Below, one piece after another: positions 1 through 13,332 of a DNA stretch of 64,000 nucleotides. The DNA is from Gyrodactylus bullatarudis. Lineage: Eukaryota > Platyhelminthes > Monogenea > Gyrodactylidea > Gyrodactylidae. The stretch lies in NCBI GenBank assembly GCA_012064415.1, contig SSNU01000127.1, positions 699,152 through 763,151 on the forward strand, written 5' to 3'. Numbering within the stretch: the stretch's first letter is position 1; each line of letters begins with the position of its first letter. The position numbers and the translations under genes are program-made. The notes beneath the pieces were generated by a model. The model was not told the origin of the DNA. It saw nothing but the letters and a program-made list of their open reading frames with translations, and ran no database searches.

Positions 1-2927
1 CTTTTGGTATGTAGTCAGATGACTAAAGATTATGTTGATACGTTTTTAAGTATGCAGGCATATGATCTTGCATTTTATTCCTGATTTTATGAAAGAATAA
101 TATTCCCCTTTTAATTGAAATTATATAAATTTCAATAGCATGGCAGGATAGTTATCAAGGTAGAGAATCCTTCACGATCATTAAAAAAATGATTTATGAT
201 GACAAATATGGAATTGGAAAACAGGAAGAAAAATGTGATTGGAGCTACAATAAATGTAATGTTTGCTCATTACATGCCTAGATATTTTTTGCATCAAATT
301 GCAAATTCATGCAACTTCAATTCATTCGAATTCTATTTGGGAGTTGGGACAACATTGATATATTATAGGAATTTTTTTGATCCATGATGAAACCTGAACT
401 CTTGAATAAATATTGGTAAAAGTAGATTTAATTGAAATATAACTCTGTTTAATTTTATCTGAAAAACCATTCAAAATTAATTAAACCTACTAACGACCTG
501 CAGAAAAAATTGCTAGAACATTTTCCCCCTCTTGTTTTGCAGTAATTTTTCTGAGTGACAAAGAGACTAAGGGCTTTTTAACATAGATGAAATTAAAACG
601 AATCCCTTGCGATGAGTTTTCATGTCATCGATAATAAAAAGACCAACACGATTCAAAGTAAACTTAAAGAGAAATAAGAGGGGGCAACTGTTCTCTAATT
701 TAACCGAAAAAATCTCTTTCCGTATAATTGCAACCAATTATACCTTCATCCACCGAAGAAGGTACTTGATAATGTCAGTACCGAAACGTCTGGAAGAGAC
801 TTTAGAAAAAGGTCGGTTATATTCCAATTAAATCTACTTTTAATGGTATTTATTAAAATTTTATTTACGAGTTATTTTCGTTCAAAATGAAAAAGTCAAA
901 AAGATAGACAGTAAAGGGAAATTTCGAACTTTTAACAACCTCTTAATGAAACTAGGTGGGCATATTTTTGGAAAAAATTACAAATATAAATCTACCAATG
1001 AGAACAAACAAGTTTATCTAACATATCCCCTTTTATTGAGTTTAGGCCTGTGGAAATTTGCTTACAGAAGAAAGATTAATACAGTGAACGCTAATTTACT
1101 TCGCTAGTTATAACCTATTCAATTTCTAATTTATTTTATGAGCAATATGTTTAGTAGTCTGATAAGTAAGACTATTCATTTATCAAAACCATAAATTAGA
1201 GATTTTAATAGTTTATTATCGAGCTAACACAATTCTTCCTCATTTATGAAAAAAATTCCTCAAATCAATAGGTTTAGATTGAATATAACATGACTTTGTG
1301 ACAAAACTCACTTGATCAAAATTAAACCAAGGAAAAAGGGTTTGTAATATTATATATGTAGAGAATTTTCATAATCCTTTGCAGATTATAATTACAATAG
1401 ATTTAATAGTACAAAGATTAAATTTTCTTAGAAGTAATATATTAGTATCAGATTTAATGCTGATATCAGCTTAGTTCTGGCTTAGATTAGGATCCTTTTT
1501 GACACTTTTTGAATTCTCTGATAAACATTTTCCAATGAGCAGACTTTGATAGATCTTTTTCATTTCATCTTGAATAAATTCAAACTAAACTTGCCTATAA
1601 TTACTTTGATACTTGCTATGCTACCTTTAATCTGAGAGGAAACTTGATTTGATATAATGAATTTCATTCAACGTGATCGTTATACATCTTGCTTATATAA
1701 GCGCCGGAAATTATCCTTCATGATAGCTTTTTCCCTCTTTTTGTTATAGCAGATATTTTTCCTTCATATTACTTTTACAAACATTTTTATCTCTAGCGTA
1801 CTTGTGTGATTGTTCTAAATAATTTTCTATTTTTTGCCTCGATGAAAAAATCTCACATTAGTTCACTGAATTTGAAAAAAATTAAGTATCGTTAAAATAT
1901 AAAATTCCTTTTCCCCCCACTGTTCAATGAACAAGGTATTCTGCTCTACATGTTTACTCTTGAAAGAAGAATTTAGAAGATCAATATCACAAGAGAGAGT
2001 TCAGGATGAGGTTAAATATTTATTTTCAAACCTCTCAAATAATTCATTTCATAGCAGTGCATTACTGTATTTTGAATCGATAGAAATAAATGTTATTAAT
2101 AGGTGAGAGGTCCTACTACTCTTTACTTGATTACTCTTTTATTAAAGAAAATTGAATCTTCAAACTACAGAGGGTTCACCATGATTGCTGAAATTTGAAA
2201 TGCTTGCTCAAAGAAAGATTTATCGATGCAGAAAAATTAAAGGATCGACTCCAAAATTGAAACTAATGATCTGAGCTTTTTATTTGATAAAAAAATTTTC
2301 CTTTCATTTAAATTGAATTATTATCCAAACCGATATTCGTGCTTTGCTTTAAAAAGTATTTTGCTTAATTAACATGAAAACTTTCATTCGAGGATTCATT
2401 TCTCTGAATTTTGCTAACCAAATAAGGATTGATTTGATCACAATTCAATATTTTTGTGATTTATCAAGTTGTCCTTGAAAGAATATTTCGAATTTCAATA
2501 CATAACATAATTCTATCAATTTAATCAAAATTTGGATATCATACGTGTAATATGAATCATGTGGTTTATGATTTTGTTGAAGTGATTTCACAAAGAAGTT
2601 TCTCTTTATGCTGTCATCACGAGATATGGAAAATCTACCATTTCATGATTTGAGATATATTCCATTTCATAATGGGTATATTTATTACTAAATAAACACC
2701 TGTTGACTAAATATATTTATTAGAAAATGATTGGCATCTTTTGATAAACTCCACACATGTGTAAAAGCCATTTGAATTTTTAATTTACTGCATTCAGTTC
2801 AAAACTTTGACGTGAATAAATATCATAATAGAGTTTATATCCAAGATTTGCCATAAATTTCAGCATAGATCTAATTTATAAATCTAATTTTAATTCCAGG
2901 TATAACCAGATGAGGAGAAGATAGAGA
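1..2927. other. Gene-poor left flank
   Basis: No convincing coding region is visible here. Short open frames at 196-387 and 622-831 do not resemble known proteins, and the second lies inside a fold-back repeat (400-862). A probable 3' splice site ending at 2899, just before the next gene's start, suggests that gene has a 5' UTR intron within this stretch. Confidence 0.5.
400..862. repeat. Fold-back (MITE-like) element, family 2
   Basis: The outer ends are inverted copies. At 403-445 the sequence runs from a gaataaatattggtaaaag core into a run resembling agatttaattgaaatataa; at 815-860 the same run appears reversed. The right arm continues inward as an acgtctggaagagact-like block. Related arms occur at 42900-43215 and, as one arm, at about 6769-6829. 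No transposase is visible, so a non-autonomous element is the simplest reading. Confidence 0.6.
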
Positions 2928-4478
2928 ATGTCGCTAATACAAAATGATGGGATTAAGCTATTTGATACTGCCCCTCAACAGTCTGTGCAAAACTCTCATG
3001 CTACACCAGAGGAAGATGGGGATTCTAATGTTCATCAGACTGATGATGCATTTCGTAATTTGTCGAATTTCAAAAAGTTTTTCACCAATTGCCAGTGTCT
3101 TTCAATTCTAGCAAAGAGAAGATTTAAGAATGAAAATATGATTGTCCTTTCTTTGATTCAAGTCCTCTGTGGTCTTGCAGCAATTATATTTTCATCAATT
3201 GCAATTAACAAAGGCGTTTTCCTGTATAAAATGGCTACTGGTCTTTGGGCAGGCTTCATCATGATAGCAACTGGAGTTCATGGCCTTTTAACTGCAATAA
3301 AAACTCAAGTTTGCACTCTAATTTCATTATTGGTCTGGTCGATATTGTCTAGTTTAACTTCGGTACTTTTAATTTGTGTTTCAATAGCTGGCTTAATTGA
3401 AGACAGGGAAAAGGTTGATTATCAGTATATCCCACAATTTGCTACTCATTCAGCTATTTTCAATACTCCTGGACATTTCAATCAGGTAATTTTACACATT
3501 CTCTTATTGATTGTCGGATGTTTGGAGGCATCCGTTGGCCTATCAACAGCCATATTCTGTTGTAAAACTCTATGTCCCATCAGGAGTAGTTCAATTAAAT
3601 CCAATTATTCAAGTTTCATTGTTGCAATGCCAGATTTGAAGGAACAGAATGAGGAAGAACAAAGTCAAAACTCGGCTGTTCTTCCATATCTCTATTCGAA
3701 TGTTTCTTCATTCATGCCAAAGAGTCCGGAAAATGCAGTTGTTTTAACCCACTATGACTCTTCCAATACGGGTGCTGTAATAGCAGCCAAGGCAACAACA
3801 GCTTATTTGAATCATTTGATTATGCAGAAGAAGGCTCATGCCCCAATTTATCGGAATAAAAGTCTTCAAAATCTATTCAATAACCGTTCTGGGAATAGTA
3901 AAAAAATCTCCAATAAGAATATGAAAATTCTTCTCTGGAAGCGTAAGAATATCCAGACTTTAAATAAACTCCTTAAAGATTCAAAGGAGACAAATCTGGT
4001 ATATGTAATGCCTTCTCCAAATCAAGATAATCCGCCAACATTATTCCCGCCCTTTCCACCAACATATATAAAATCATCTCGTATTGCCCAGGAGCAAATA
4101 AAGATCACAATGAATAATAATAGTTTTATACAGAATGCAAATCTCGGTCAGTTGTTACATTCCCTGAATCAAATTTCCTCAAGGAATTATTCTAGTCAAC
4201 CATCTCATGTGCCATCATCGCATAGGAGAATTAGTAATAATCTTCCTGCATCAAATAGATCTCCATCATCAATTTACCAAATAAATGGGGATCGAATTCT
4301 TCATCCAGTTTTGATTATCGAGAGAAATGAAGATTCGCCACCTTGTTATCCGAAATCTAAAAAGGATTTATTCCCACACAAGGAAGATGCATTCAGTCAC
4401 AGGGGAAATTTGATTACTAATAATTATTTCAGTGATCCATTACCAGATTACACTCATCGTAACAGTACAACATTTTAA
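2928..4478 (+). CDS. Four-span CD20-like protein, ENTREP/FAM189-type
   Basis: Single-exon 516-aa membrane protein. Four hydrophobic segments lie at about residues 71-94, 101-124, 129-156 and 186-212, after a 70-residue hydrophilic N-terminus and before a 300-residue Ser/Asn-rich cytosolic tail. The WAGF motif in span 2 and the overall spacing recall the CD20-like region of ENTREP (FAM189) proteins, which sit in endosomal membranes and recruit NEDD4-family ubiquitin ligases through PPxY motifs. This protein has PPCY at 471-474 and LPDY at 505-508, near the C-terminus. A CCKTLC run after span 4 could be palmitoylated. The ATG at 2928 follows a likely UTR splice acceptor at 2899; the earlier ATG at 2910 reads only a few codons. 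The family call rests on topology and short motifs; another CD20-like (MS4A/TMEM) protein is possible. Confidence 0.6.
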   Translation: MSLIQNDGIKLFDTAPQQSVQNSHATPEEDGDSNVHQTDDAFRNLSNFKKFFTNCQCLSILAKRRFKNENMIVLSLIQVLCGLAAIIFSSIAINKGVFLYKMATGLWAGFIMIATGVHGLLTAIKTQVCTLISLLVWSILSSLTSVLLICVSIAGLIEDREKVDYQYIPQFATHSAIFNTPGHFNQVILHILLLIVGCLEASVGLSTAIFCCKTLCPIRSSSIKSNYSSFIVAMPDLKEQNEEEQSQNSAVLPYLYSNVSSFMPKSPENAVVLTHYDSSNTGAVIAAKATTAYLNHLIMQKKAHAPIYRNKSLQNLFNNRSGNSKKISNKNMKILLWKRKNIQTLNKLLKDSKETNLVYVMPSPNQDNPPTLFPPFPPTYIKSSRIAQEQIKITMNNNSFIQNANLGQLLHSLNQISSRNYSSQPSHVPSSHRRISNNLPASNRSPSSIYQINGDRILHPVLIIERNEDSPPCYPKSKKDLFPHKEDAFSHRGNLITNNYFSDPLPDYTHRNSTTF

Positions 4479-4983
4479 AATGAGTGAGTATCTTGTAAAT
4501 ACAATTGTATAATTCTATTATTAGAGAGTCGATCAAAACAGCATTTATCGTACTACAATTCATTGAAAAATAATGGCACTAATTTAAATCTTTCTTATTC
4601 AAGAAGTCTTAAACTTGACTCAAGTTTTAAAGACTTTCCACTTTCCAAGTATGTAGCATTTTATCAGCATACATGATTTGTACACGGAAACTAGTTATTG
4701 ATTGGTTATTTTGTGCAGCACAACTGAGAAAAATAACCTCTTAAATTTACTATAGACTGTAATTGAGCTAACCCATACTTTCAATTGTGCTAATATCTGA
4801 TAAATTAGTGAGAAACTTTGACTATTCTCAATTTTCTAGCTTAATGATAAACATATAAACATGTCTAGTGTAGAATCCAGACAAGAAGTATAGAGAAACA
4901 TTTTAACTAGCGTGTGGGTGAGATAGTAGAGCAATCTTCTTCTCTTAATCCAAGTCCTATTTCAGCTATACTTCTTTGTCTCT

Positions 4984-5000
4984 TTCTCTCTCTCTCTCTG
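4984..5000. repeat. CT microsatellite
   Basis: A short run of alternating C and T within an intergenic pyrimidine-rich stretch, about 500 bases after the stop codon of the ENTREP-like gene. Confidence 0.8.
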
Positions 5001-5270
5001 GTGAATAATAAATGAATACGGTTTGATTAGCATATTCTGTCATTAAGAGATGATTTTGATTTTGTTTGAGGAACGTTTATTTCTTACAGATATGTACATG
5101 TACAACTAAAAGTATACACAGAGAATGATTTTAAAAATTATTACTCCATTAAAAAACTCTTTGCTAACTAGAATTGTAATTATGATCTTAAAATAATTTT
5201 AAGAGATTATAAACAATTTTTTTACAAATGGCTATTAATTGAACTGTATAATGAAAATTTCTCTAGATTA

Positions 5271-5455
5271 TTATTCAATTTCCTCTGCATTACAAGAGGT
5301 AGACTGTGCGTTTTGAGCCAAAGAATATATGTAAGGCTCTATATTGTCTTTTGTCATTTCGCCTACTTCTTTTGCGTCTTTTACATTGAGATTCTTCAGA
5401 AGATAGGGGATCTTTTCCAAGGTATCCTTACGAACATATGGTTTCTCTAGGATGT
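5271..5455 (-). CDS. Candidate terminal exon or gene fragment, unknown
   Basis: On the minus strand a frame without an ATG stays open for 60 codons and ends in TAA at 5271-5273. It reads a Lys/Glu-rich, protein-like sequence including EKPYVRKDTLEKIPYLLKN and VKDAKEVGEMTKDNIEPYI. An AG acceptor at its 5' edge (just above 5455) would make it a last exon in phase 1. I could not find matching upstream exons between 5.5 and 7.4 kb, so it may instead be a pseudogene fragment. The family is not recognised. A frame this long is unlikely by chance at this base composition, which is the main reason for listing it. Confidence 0.3.
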
Positions 5456-8400
5456 CTCAGTTCTCTTTTTTACATAATCGAGTTTTGTCATGATTTAATC
5501 TTCTTTCTTGCTAATAAAATCAAATATTCTCGCTCTAAATTTCTTATTTTCTAAATTCATTAACCTGTAACATGTAACGGTGAGAAATATAGAAATCCTC
5601 TGATTGGTTAGAATCATCAAGTTATTTGCGAGGGCATAAGATACATCTTTTCTGTTCAATCCCTAGTTTAAATCCCAGTTTGGGAGCCAATAAAATTAAT
5701 CTTCCTAAAAATCTTCTAAGAAATGTATGTGTTCCGATTTATTCAGTAAATAATTTTTAGCAAAAGTTTGTCATTTGTTACCTATTTCTGCTTTATCTAG
5801 ATTAGTTCAAGCTTTACTGAATGGCAATTAGAAATTTAGGATAAAAAATACTGTATCATGGTTTCCGATAAAAAAATATCAGAATTGACAGGGATTTGTG
5901 TAAAAAGTATCTGGATTGATAATAAAAGATTATTCTGTTTCAATCTGTTTTCATAGATAGCTTGTTGTAAGGCTAAAAGACTAATATTAATCTTTAGATA
6001 ATAATTAATTAATTCTAGAGTAATTGTACACTTTATCATTTAATTAAAATACATCCTGATTAAAAGTAATGCTGAGAGAAAAGTGTTTATATTTTCTACG
6101 CCTTTTACATCATTCACACAAACTTGGATGCAATGATTAAATTCCCAAATTTCATGCGTCTTGTATAGTCTGTATTTCACTTGTCTCTGTTTCTCCTACT
6201 CTCTGGGTCTGTCTGATTTTGCAACAATAAATAAAGACAGATTTATTATATATTTATCCAATTCATGCCAACACCATTTAGATTATGAGAATATGATTGA
6301 TAAATACACACAGAGATCAATGAATAATTTCTAGAGTTTTGGCAACAACAACAAGAAAATCCTGTAAACTTTTTTCTCTGTCATTCCACTGATTTTAACA
6401 TTCTGTTTAACATCTGTGCAAAGATACATCTATCATTTATTTTTTTCACCATGTTCATGGATAGAATGCCGTTCATAATAATAGCAGTTATCATCCATGT
6501 TGGAAGCAGAGATCGGATTTCATTTTTAATTGGTATTATTAAATGTATACTTGAATTTTGTTATTAGAATGATAAAATCACATGATGATCTCTCTGTATT
6601 CTTTTAATAATATTCTTCTTTCTCGTCATTCTAAATCATTATTTGCATATTCCCTTGATTCTCCAACAGTTTTCCTTTATTCATGAAATTATTCTCTTCA
6701 TTCTCAAGATTAATAACACCAAGATTCTGTTCTATTGTGGAATTTGTAATCTTCAATGAAATATTTTGAAAAAGTAGATTGAATTAGAATTAAACCAAAC
6801 TTTTTCCAAAGCTTCTTCCAGATGCGACATTCAAGTACAATATTCTGTGGATGAGATTATATGGGAAAAATTTACAAAAATATTCCAAGATTTTTTGTAT
6901 TTAATTGGTTATTTGCGAAACTGAGTTCATACTTGAAATCAGTGTAGTTACTTGAGAAGAGAATCCCGAGGCCTTCAAGGATTAATTTGGAGAGATAGTT
7001 TCTTGACTAGAATATCTTTTCAAACAACTTCATATGACTATATATTAAAATAGAGTATCCTTCTGAAATTAATCTTATATAACTCTATATTTCTATCATT
7101 TCTCAAGTACCAAATATCCTCAGTCAATCGCTAATTTTTGTCTTGATTTAATAAAACTCTACCTAGATTCATTTTCATCTTATTGAAAGAATAAAATTCG
7201 TTCTCAATTCAGTCCAAATATTCAATGATAGAAAGAATTCTTTTTCCATCACTAAATTTTTTATGAAGTCTATTGATTTTTAGCTTTATAAAACATTGTT
7301 GATATTTTCGCTTCTGACTAGCCATACTCGATAATGTTGTTAATAATTCATTGCAATTGGTCATCTGAAAAAGGTGTTGGAATTCGAAATTATTTGGTGA
7401 AAAAAATGTCAAAATTTTTTTTAAATTACTTTGTTTTCATTTACATAAACCTTTATTGGCGTAAATATATTCGAATACCTTGATACCAGGCGATTTCAAA
7501 TTTCTTAATGCATTCTTTTGATGTTTACGATTTGAAAAAAAACTTTTACTCAAACATTTCAAGAGTTTGTTTAATCACAGTAAGAAAATTATTCTAGCTC
7601 TATTCATCTCACAGGATTTTTGTAGAGAAAATCGAGGTAATATATATTCCTTCTGATATTTTATATAATTCAGTAGAAATGATCTAAATTAGTTTTATAA
7701 TAAAATTTATTAAAACTTAGATCATTAAACGTTTAGAGGGCGATTGTCTTCAAACTCCTTCTTCAGTGGTACGACGAGATAACCAAGCACAAAATACTTT
7801 CATGATCTCATCCCTATCAGTTTTATCCAATCAGACTACGATAATCGAATATTGATAATCAGAAGAATAGAGTAATAGACATAATTTTTCGTCAGATTTA
7901 ATCTAACATCACTTCACTAAAATGTATTTCCAATTTCAAGAACCTCCTTCTAAAGTTTTTCTGATCACAAAGAAGTATAACCGGCTCAAAATTGAGTTTA
8001 CGCCCTCACTATTGTTGAGAACATGTTGAAAAACATTTGATTAGTTATCATATCTTAAAATACTACTTTTACATCAGTTTGACCAATACAATGAATTATT
8101 TCAAGTACTATATTTAATAAACAATAAAGCTAGTTGATATGGAAGTTGAAAATCTTCCAGTTTTTTCCATCAAGATTTCAAATATGTTAAAGAATCCAGA
8201 TCATCATACCTGCTTTTACTATTTGAAGAAGATAAAACTGGAAAAATTATTTTAAGAAAAATATGATCTTAATCTTGCTTTTACGATTCTTGTTCTAGTA
8301 GTAACTGGAATTGCAAATTGCTAAAATAAAATATTTTTCTCAAACTAACCGGATTTGCGTGTCTACTCACTCATTTATTTCAAATCACTCAGTCTATGGA

Positions 8401-10747
8401 AAGTTTAATCAACAGAAATCAATAAGATGAAATTTTTTTACAACATTGTTGTCAGGTAGTTACTTGGAAGAAATGAGTACATGTAACATGTTCAATATGG
8501 TTTTTGGTTTCTAAACGAATCAGTATTGATTTTATCCTTCAGTTTATCATCTTAACCGTCGGTATTGAGATAAAAAAATTTTGTCTAAAATGTTTTCAGG
8601 TGTATGTTGGGAGACAGACTAATCATCATGAATAGATTTTAATTAAATTCTCTTTTTTGAAATAGTTTTGATGATTAAAATGACTATGGAAATTTATTCT
8701 AGTTTTGTTGACTAGATAAGAAAAATCCATTCTAAAATTTAGAATCTAAATAGTTAATTGTTGATATGAAAAAAAAAATTACTATGGCTAAAATTAGGCT
8801 ATTTTTTGAATTTCGAAAATGCACCAAGTTTAAACTTTTTACTTAATTTTTATTATTAGCTTAAACAAGCCAGATTTATACGAAGAAAATGTGTAAAAAA
8901 TATTGGTTTTAAATCAGATTTAAGAATCAGATCAGATTATCAATTGACATCACCTTCTTTCTAATGGAAAATTTTTATCAATTAAAGATTTAAAGCGATT
9001 TGATACTGACATTTAGGATCATCATCAGATGAAGGATTGAAATTTCTAAGTGAAAGTTCTTTGTTATAATCAAAAATTTCAAATTTTTTCCCACAATAAT
9101 AATGTGAATTTTTCACGCTAATTGTCTCATATTTATCCAAAATTTCAGTGTTTAATGGCTCCAAATCACCTAAATCGATAAAATTTTTATGAGCAAAGGT
9201 TGAAAGATAGGCCTAATTTTTTCTAGATTGTATTTTTTTCCTTTAACAACTTATTGGCTAATTTCATAATGGGATCCTATATGTTTGTGTTTTCTCCTGA
9301 CTAAAAATAGTCAACTAAATAGATTTTTAATCTCAATCCTTCTTATTTCAGCAAGATGCCTAAATAACTTTAGCATATTTTCTTTTTATTTATTTACTTT
9401 TCAATCTCTTCATATTTTCTGGCTAAAATTATTATTCTAATAGCGAAAAACATGTTTTTTATGCCAATCACGAGGGTCACATTTCTCTATTGCTCCGTTG
9501 AAAATAATGTAGAATCACATGAGTATCTTTTTTTCTGATTTCTGTTGCATTTATTTCTGCTGATTAGAAATGAATTCTGTGATAATAATCGCAAATAGTC
9601 AAACACATATGGTTAATTTGCTCTAGGCGATGCTTTTTTCAGACTCCTGGCAATATCTGAAAATGGGGCCTTGTTTCTCAACTAAACTATTCCTCTTACT
9701 AAATTCTTGAAAAATTCATCGCCAGTTTAAACTTAACAAATTTGTTATATGATAAATCAAAATGTTTTTCAAAATAATTTTCTAAATTATAAAAAATTCC
9801 TAGTGTATGGTTAGGAATGTGAGATTGCTCGTATATGTTTTATTATAACATTAAATGTTATTGATTTTTATCTTGCTTTTGGTGTGAACAATGATTATCC
9901 ATTCGATTACGTATATAATCTCAGATTAATTTCCCATGTCAAAATTCAACTTCAATAATAAAAAATTCTCCATCTAATAATTATTATAATAACTGTAATT
10001 CTCACATGGGGTATGTTATAAACACTGTTTATTAAACAGAATGAAGAAAAATTATCAAACAGGATCATTTCTTATTATAAAAGCATGTAAATTTTTAGCA
10101 TATTTGTCTTGAACTGAGTGTAAGCAAAATATATCTATATTTTATGGGAGAATCACATGCTAAGCAAGTTTAGTTTGAGACCTTACTATACGTTAATTAT
10201 AGAATTTTAACCAATTATACAGTTGCCAGAGTGTAGTATAGTTCTTGCAATTTTGAAAACGTGCCAACATTTTTCCGATGAACTTCACTATCGAGAAATT
10301 CTCAGATTTTCAAAATAAAAAAAGTGGCAAATTAATTTGAGAATTACTAGTATCCAAAAATGTTCTGATCAGGAATGAATTTTATCATAAAAATTCTCTT
10401 AACCTGATGTCTTGTTATAATTTATAGACTTTCTATTATAATAATTATTGATTTATATTTAGTGAAATTATAGTAATTCCCAATGATTGATTTTCAATTG
10501 AATTGGTGAGAAAATATCAAGTTCAATATCATATCATTTCAATTTCCTTGATTTCTTTCGAAAAAAAAATCAATTCTTTGAGTTTGCTCGTTTACCTTTG
10601 TAACTTTTCATACATCTTCAGCAGTTAAAACCACTGCAACTTGTTAGAATTGTGAAATATTAAAACTTGATTCATGTTTGCTTGAAAGTGCACTTGTAAA
10701 CATGTTTCCTCTACCAACTGAGTTTTATTGTTAATATTTTACGAATG

Positions 10748-11020
10748 TCACATGAGATTAATTTCACAAAAAATTTCACAATTTGAGTACAGTTCTATTT
10801 TCATTGTCTCTTTGAGTAAATATTTACACTCTTTTTTTGATGCAATAATTTCTAGCTGATTCAGAACCCTTGAAAAACTTGTCAATTCACTATTAATATT
10901 TTTGACTTGATCAATGACCAATTTTCTTGTATGTTTTGAGCCCAAGTACGTTGAATAATTATTTGGGATATTTTTCTCCAATGTATTATTATGATAATCA
11001 AACTTTTTTTTATAATACAT
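10748..11020 (-). CDS. Doubtful 90-aa open reading frame
   Basis: From ATG at 11018-11020 the frame reads 90 residues with a Lys/Glu-rich middle that could form a short coiled coil. No homologue is recognised and no splice partner was found. It stands alone in a gene-poor stretch, so it may be a chance frame or a lineage-specific gene. Confidence 0.15.
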   Translation of the reverse strand: MYYKKKFDYHNNTLEKNIPNNYSTYLGSKHTRKLVIDQVKNINSELTSFSRVLNQLEIIASKKECKYLLKETMKIELYSNCEIFCEINLM

Positions 11021-12224
11021 GCATGGAATGACACCCTCATTTTGGAACAAGTTTCATTTCTCTTCCCACATGACTAATGGATACGTTGAAAGTTAAGCTT
11101 GAGTGAATAATATCATTGAATGATAAAGTACTCTGTCTCGTGTCAGTTTTAGAAAAAGAATGTGTTGTCCAAATTTTGTTACATGTTTGTAAGACGGTGT
11201 TAGCTTTTTACAATATTTAGTAAAGTTTGTTAACATTAACTCATAGTGTAGTTGAATTCCTATTGTCTTGGGATAAATCGATAATTATTTATATTAAACT
11301 GTTTTGAGTATTGATTGAACTGGGATAATATACCAAGTCAACACTTTTAGTCCATATTATAGAGAAATCATTCATCTTTTGTACTGATACAGTCATTTAA
11401 ACACATAACGAGTCGACTTAACCTTTCTTCCCTTTCTCGCTCTTTATTTATACCAAACGTGTGAAACCAATAAGAATGCTGCTTTATTGGAGAGCCAATC
11501 AGATTCCACACTTTTTTGGAGAATTGTTTCTTAAAACCGTTACTACCCAGAACAAAAGTGTTCACATAATTCAAAAGGGTAATTCCTGTTCTCTCTAAAA
11601 CATTAAATATTTTTTCTCTAATAATCTTAATAACAAAGATAGAATAACTTTGTTATTTGAATTTATTTTCAAAAATTCAAACCATCATTAGATAGACAAG
11701 AAAATTTTACGGCCCCCCTCAGAGTTTAATTGATCAATTATTAAAGGATCCTGAATAGTTCTCAGCTAAACTAAAATTCTAAATTTGGTTCAAAAAATAG
11801 AAATTCTTATATTACCTCATGATGAGAATGAAAAATCCTATTCCACTAGAAAGTGTGAACGAAAATGCATGAACATGAACACATCAACTCATTAATATCT
11901 TTGACACATTTATACATAGCAGGCACTGAGAGGATTATTTTTATACAATTGTTGGTTTTTTTAATCATAGCGTATGTTCTAAACTGTAGGATAATTATAA
12001 GTTCTATTTTGATTTATTAATTTTTGAAATTTTTTCTAATTCATAATTATAATTAATTGGTAATAATTGATGGATACATATTTCAATAGCACGTGTGAAA
12101 TTCTAAATCATTTCATCCAATGAAAATAGAATTTCAGTTTTACAATTGTAATTTTTTAGCCAATCAGTTTTCAGCTCAGAGTCCCAAGTCCTAATTTCAA
12201 AGCTTCAGCTCATATTTTTTGAAT

Positions 12225-13332
12225 ATGGTGAAACTTACTTGTGAGCAAGAAAAGGAAATCCTTTTTCTATATGAAAATCATTCACTTCGGTATTTATCGA
12301 AATTATACAATTGTTCGATACCTACAATACGAAATGTAATCAAAAACAAGAATCGAATAAATGATGAGTCAGACAAAAGTTCCAAATACCAAAAGTTGAG
12401 GAAGAAGATTCACGACTCTTTGAATGAATTTCAGCATAAAGGAATTATTGTTGATAGAACTCATCTTAAATCTATCGTCTTGGAAGAAGCACATTCTCTA
12501 AATCTTTTAAAATTCAAAGCTTCTGACGACTATATCAGGAAAATTTCAAATGAGGAAAATTTATTTGACAGAAATGTAAGAATGAATTATCTAATCTATT
12601 AATTTATCTAAGAAAATTGCCAAAAAGATTATGACAGACCGAAAAATTATGTTCCACCATGAAATTGAAAATTCCATCACTGAATCAAATCAGTGCTTCA
12701 TTTTAAATTATATTTCTTTTTCTTATCAAAAATCTTCAGCTAGTGCATTTCAACTGATCAACTTGACAGATAGAGATGCTCAGCCCTTAATTTTGAAGCG
12801 GCGAACTTTGAAGCTCAAATACCCGAAAAGCTTTGTAAAGACAATCGATAAGAGTCAAAAAGAGATTTTCTACTTGGTTAAATATTTGATAGAATTTGAT
12901 AGATCCAAAGAGACCCCTTGTGCGTTCTTTATTGACAGAACTTTCAGACATTTAAATTTCATAAGAAGAATAATTCATTTGCTCACGAATTGTCAAATTT
13001 ATTTATATGATTCAGCAATGAAAATTCCCCAAAATATTGTTTGTAGAAATAAAGCTTCATTTTTCAAGAGCATGACAATGAATGCAAAGAACTTTTCAAC
13101 TGATACCAGAAAAATATTTGATCATATGAAGAAGATTGAATATTTAAATTCAAACCAATATTCAAGGGTTAAAAATGATTTTGAATTTGTAATAAGCTTT
13201 CTTTTGAAGGAAAAACGTTTTGAAGAAGCAAGAATAATTTCGAAGGAACTGAAACTATTTTTTCCTGAAAAATTGGACGAGACATTTATTCATCTGGGCT
13301 ATTTTATTTTCTGGTATATTTTCATCCGATAA
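12225..13332 (+). CDS. Pogo/CENP-B-type HTH protein, possibly domesticated
   Basis: Two exons, 12225-12575 and 12613-13332, joined in phase 0 across a 37-nt GT-AG intron, give 356 aa. Residues about 5-45 fit a psq/pogo-type helix-turn-helix (acidic EQEKEIL, then SLRYLSKLYNCSIPTIRNV). Residues about 58-115 fit the second, Tc5/CENP-B-type DNA-binding helix bundle. This pair is the usual N-terminus of pogo/Tigger transposases and of host proteins derived from them. The remaining 240 residues, basic and ending FWYIFIR, show no DDE nuclease motifs that I can see. The start is the first ATG in frame; the intron join is needed to bypass the stop at 12600-12602. It could be a domesticated DNA-binding gene or a decayed transposon; I saw no terminal inverted repeats around it. 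Confidence 0.5.

Larger units (their letters stand above)
4479..12224. other. Sparse intergenic region
   Basis: Nearly 8 kb of A+T-rich DNA with no clear gene. It holds a CT microsatellite (4984-5000), one family-2 repeat arm (about 6769-6829), a stretch at about 8790-8850 that resembles the arms of the fold-back at 50738-51245, and a few weak minus-strand reading frames (5271-5455, 7209-7361, 8982-9164, 10748-11020, 11368-11574). The first is listed separately as the best candidate. Confidence 0.5.

Noticed and set aside
622..831. Basic 69-codon frame as a gene.
   Set aside because: It lies almost wholly within the family-2 fold-back element and its end is the repeat arm.
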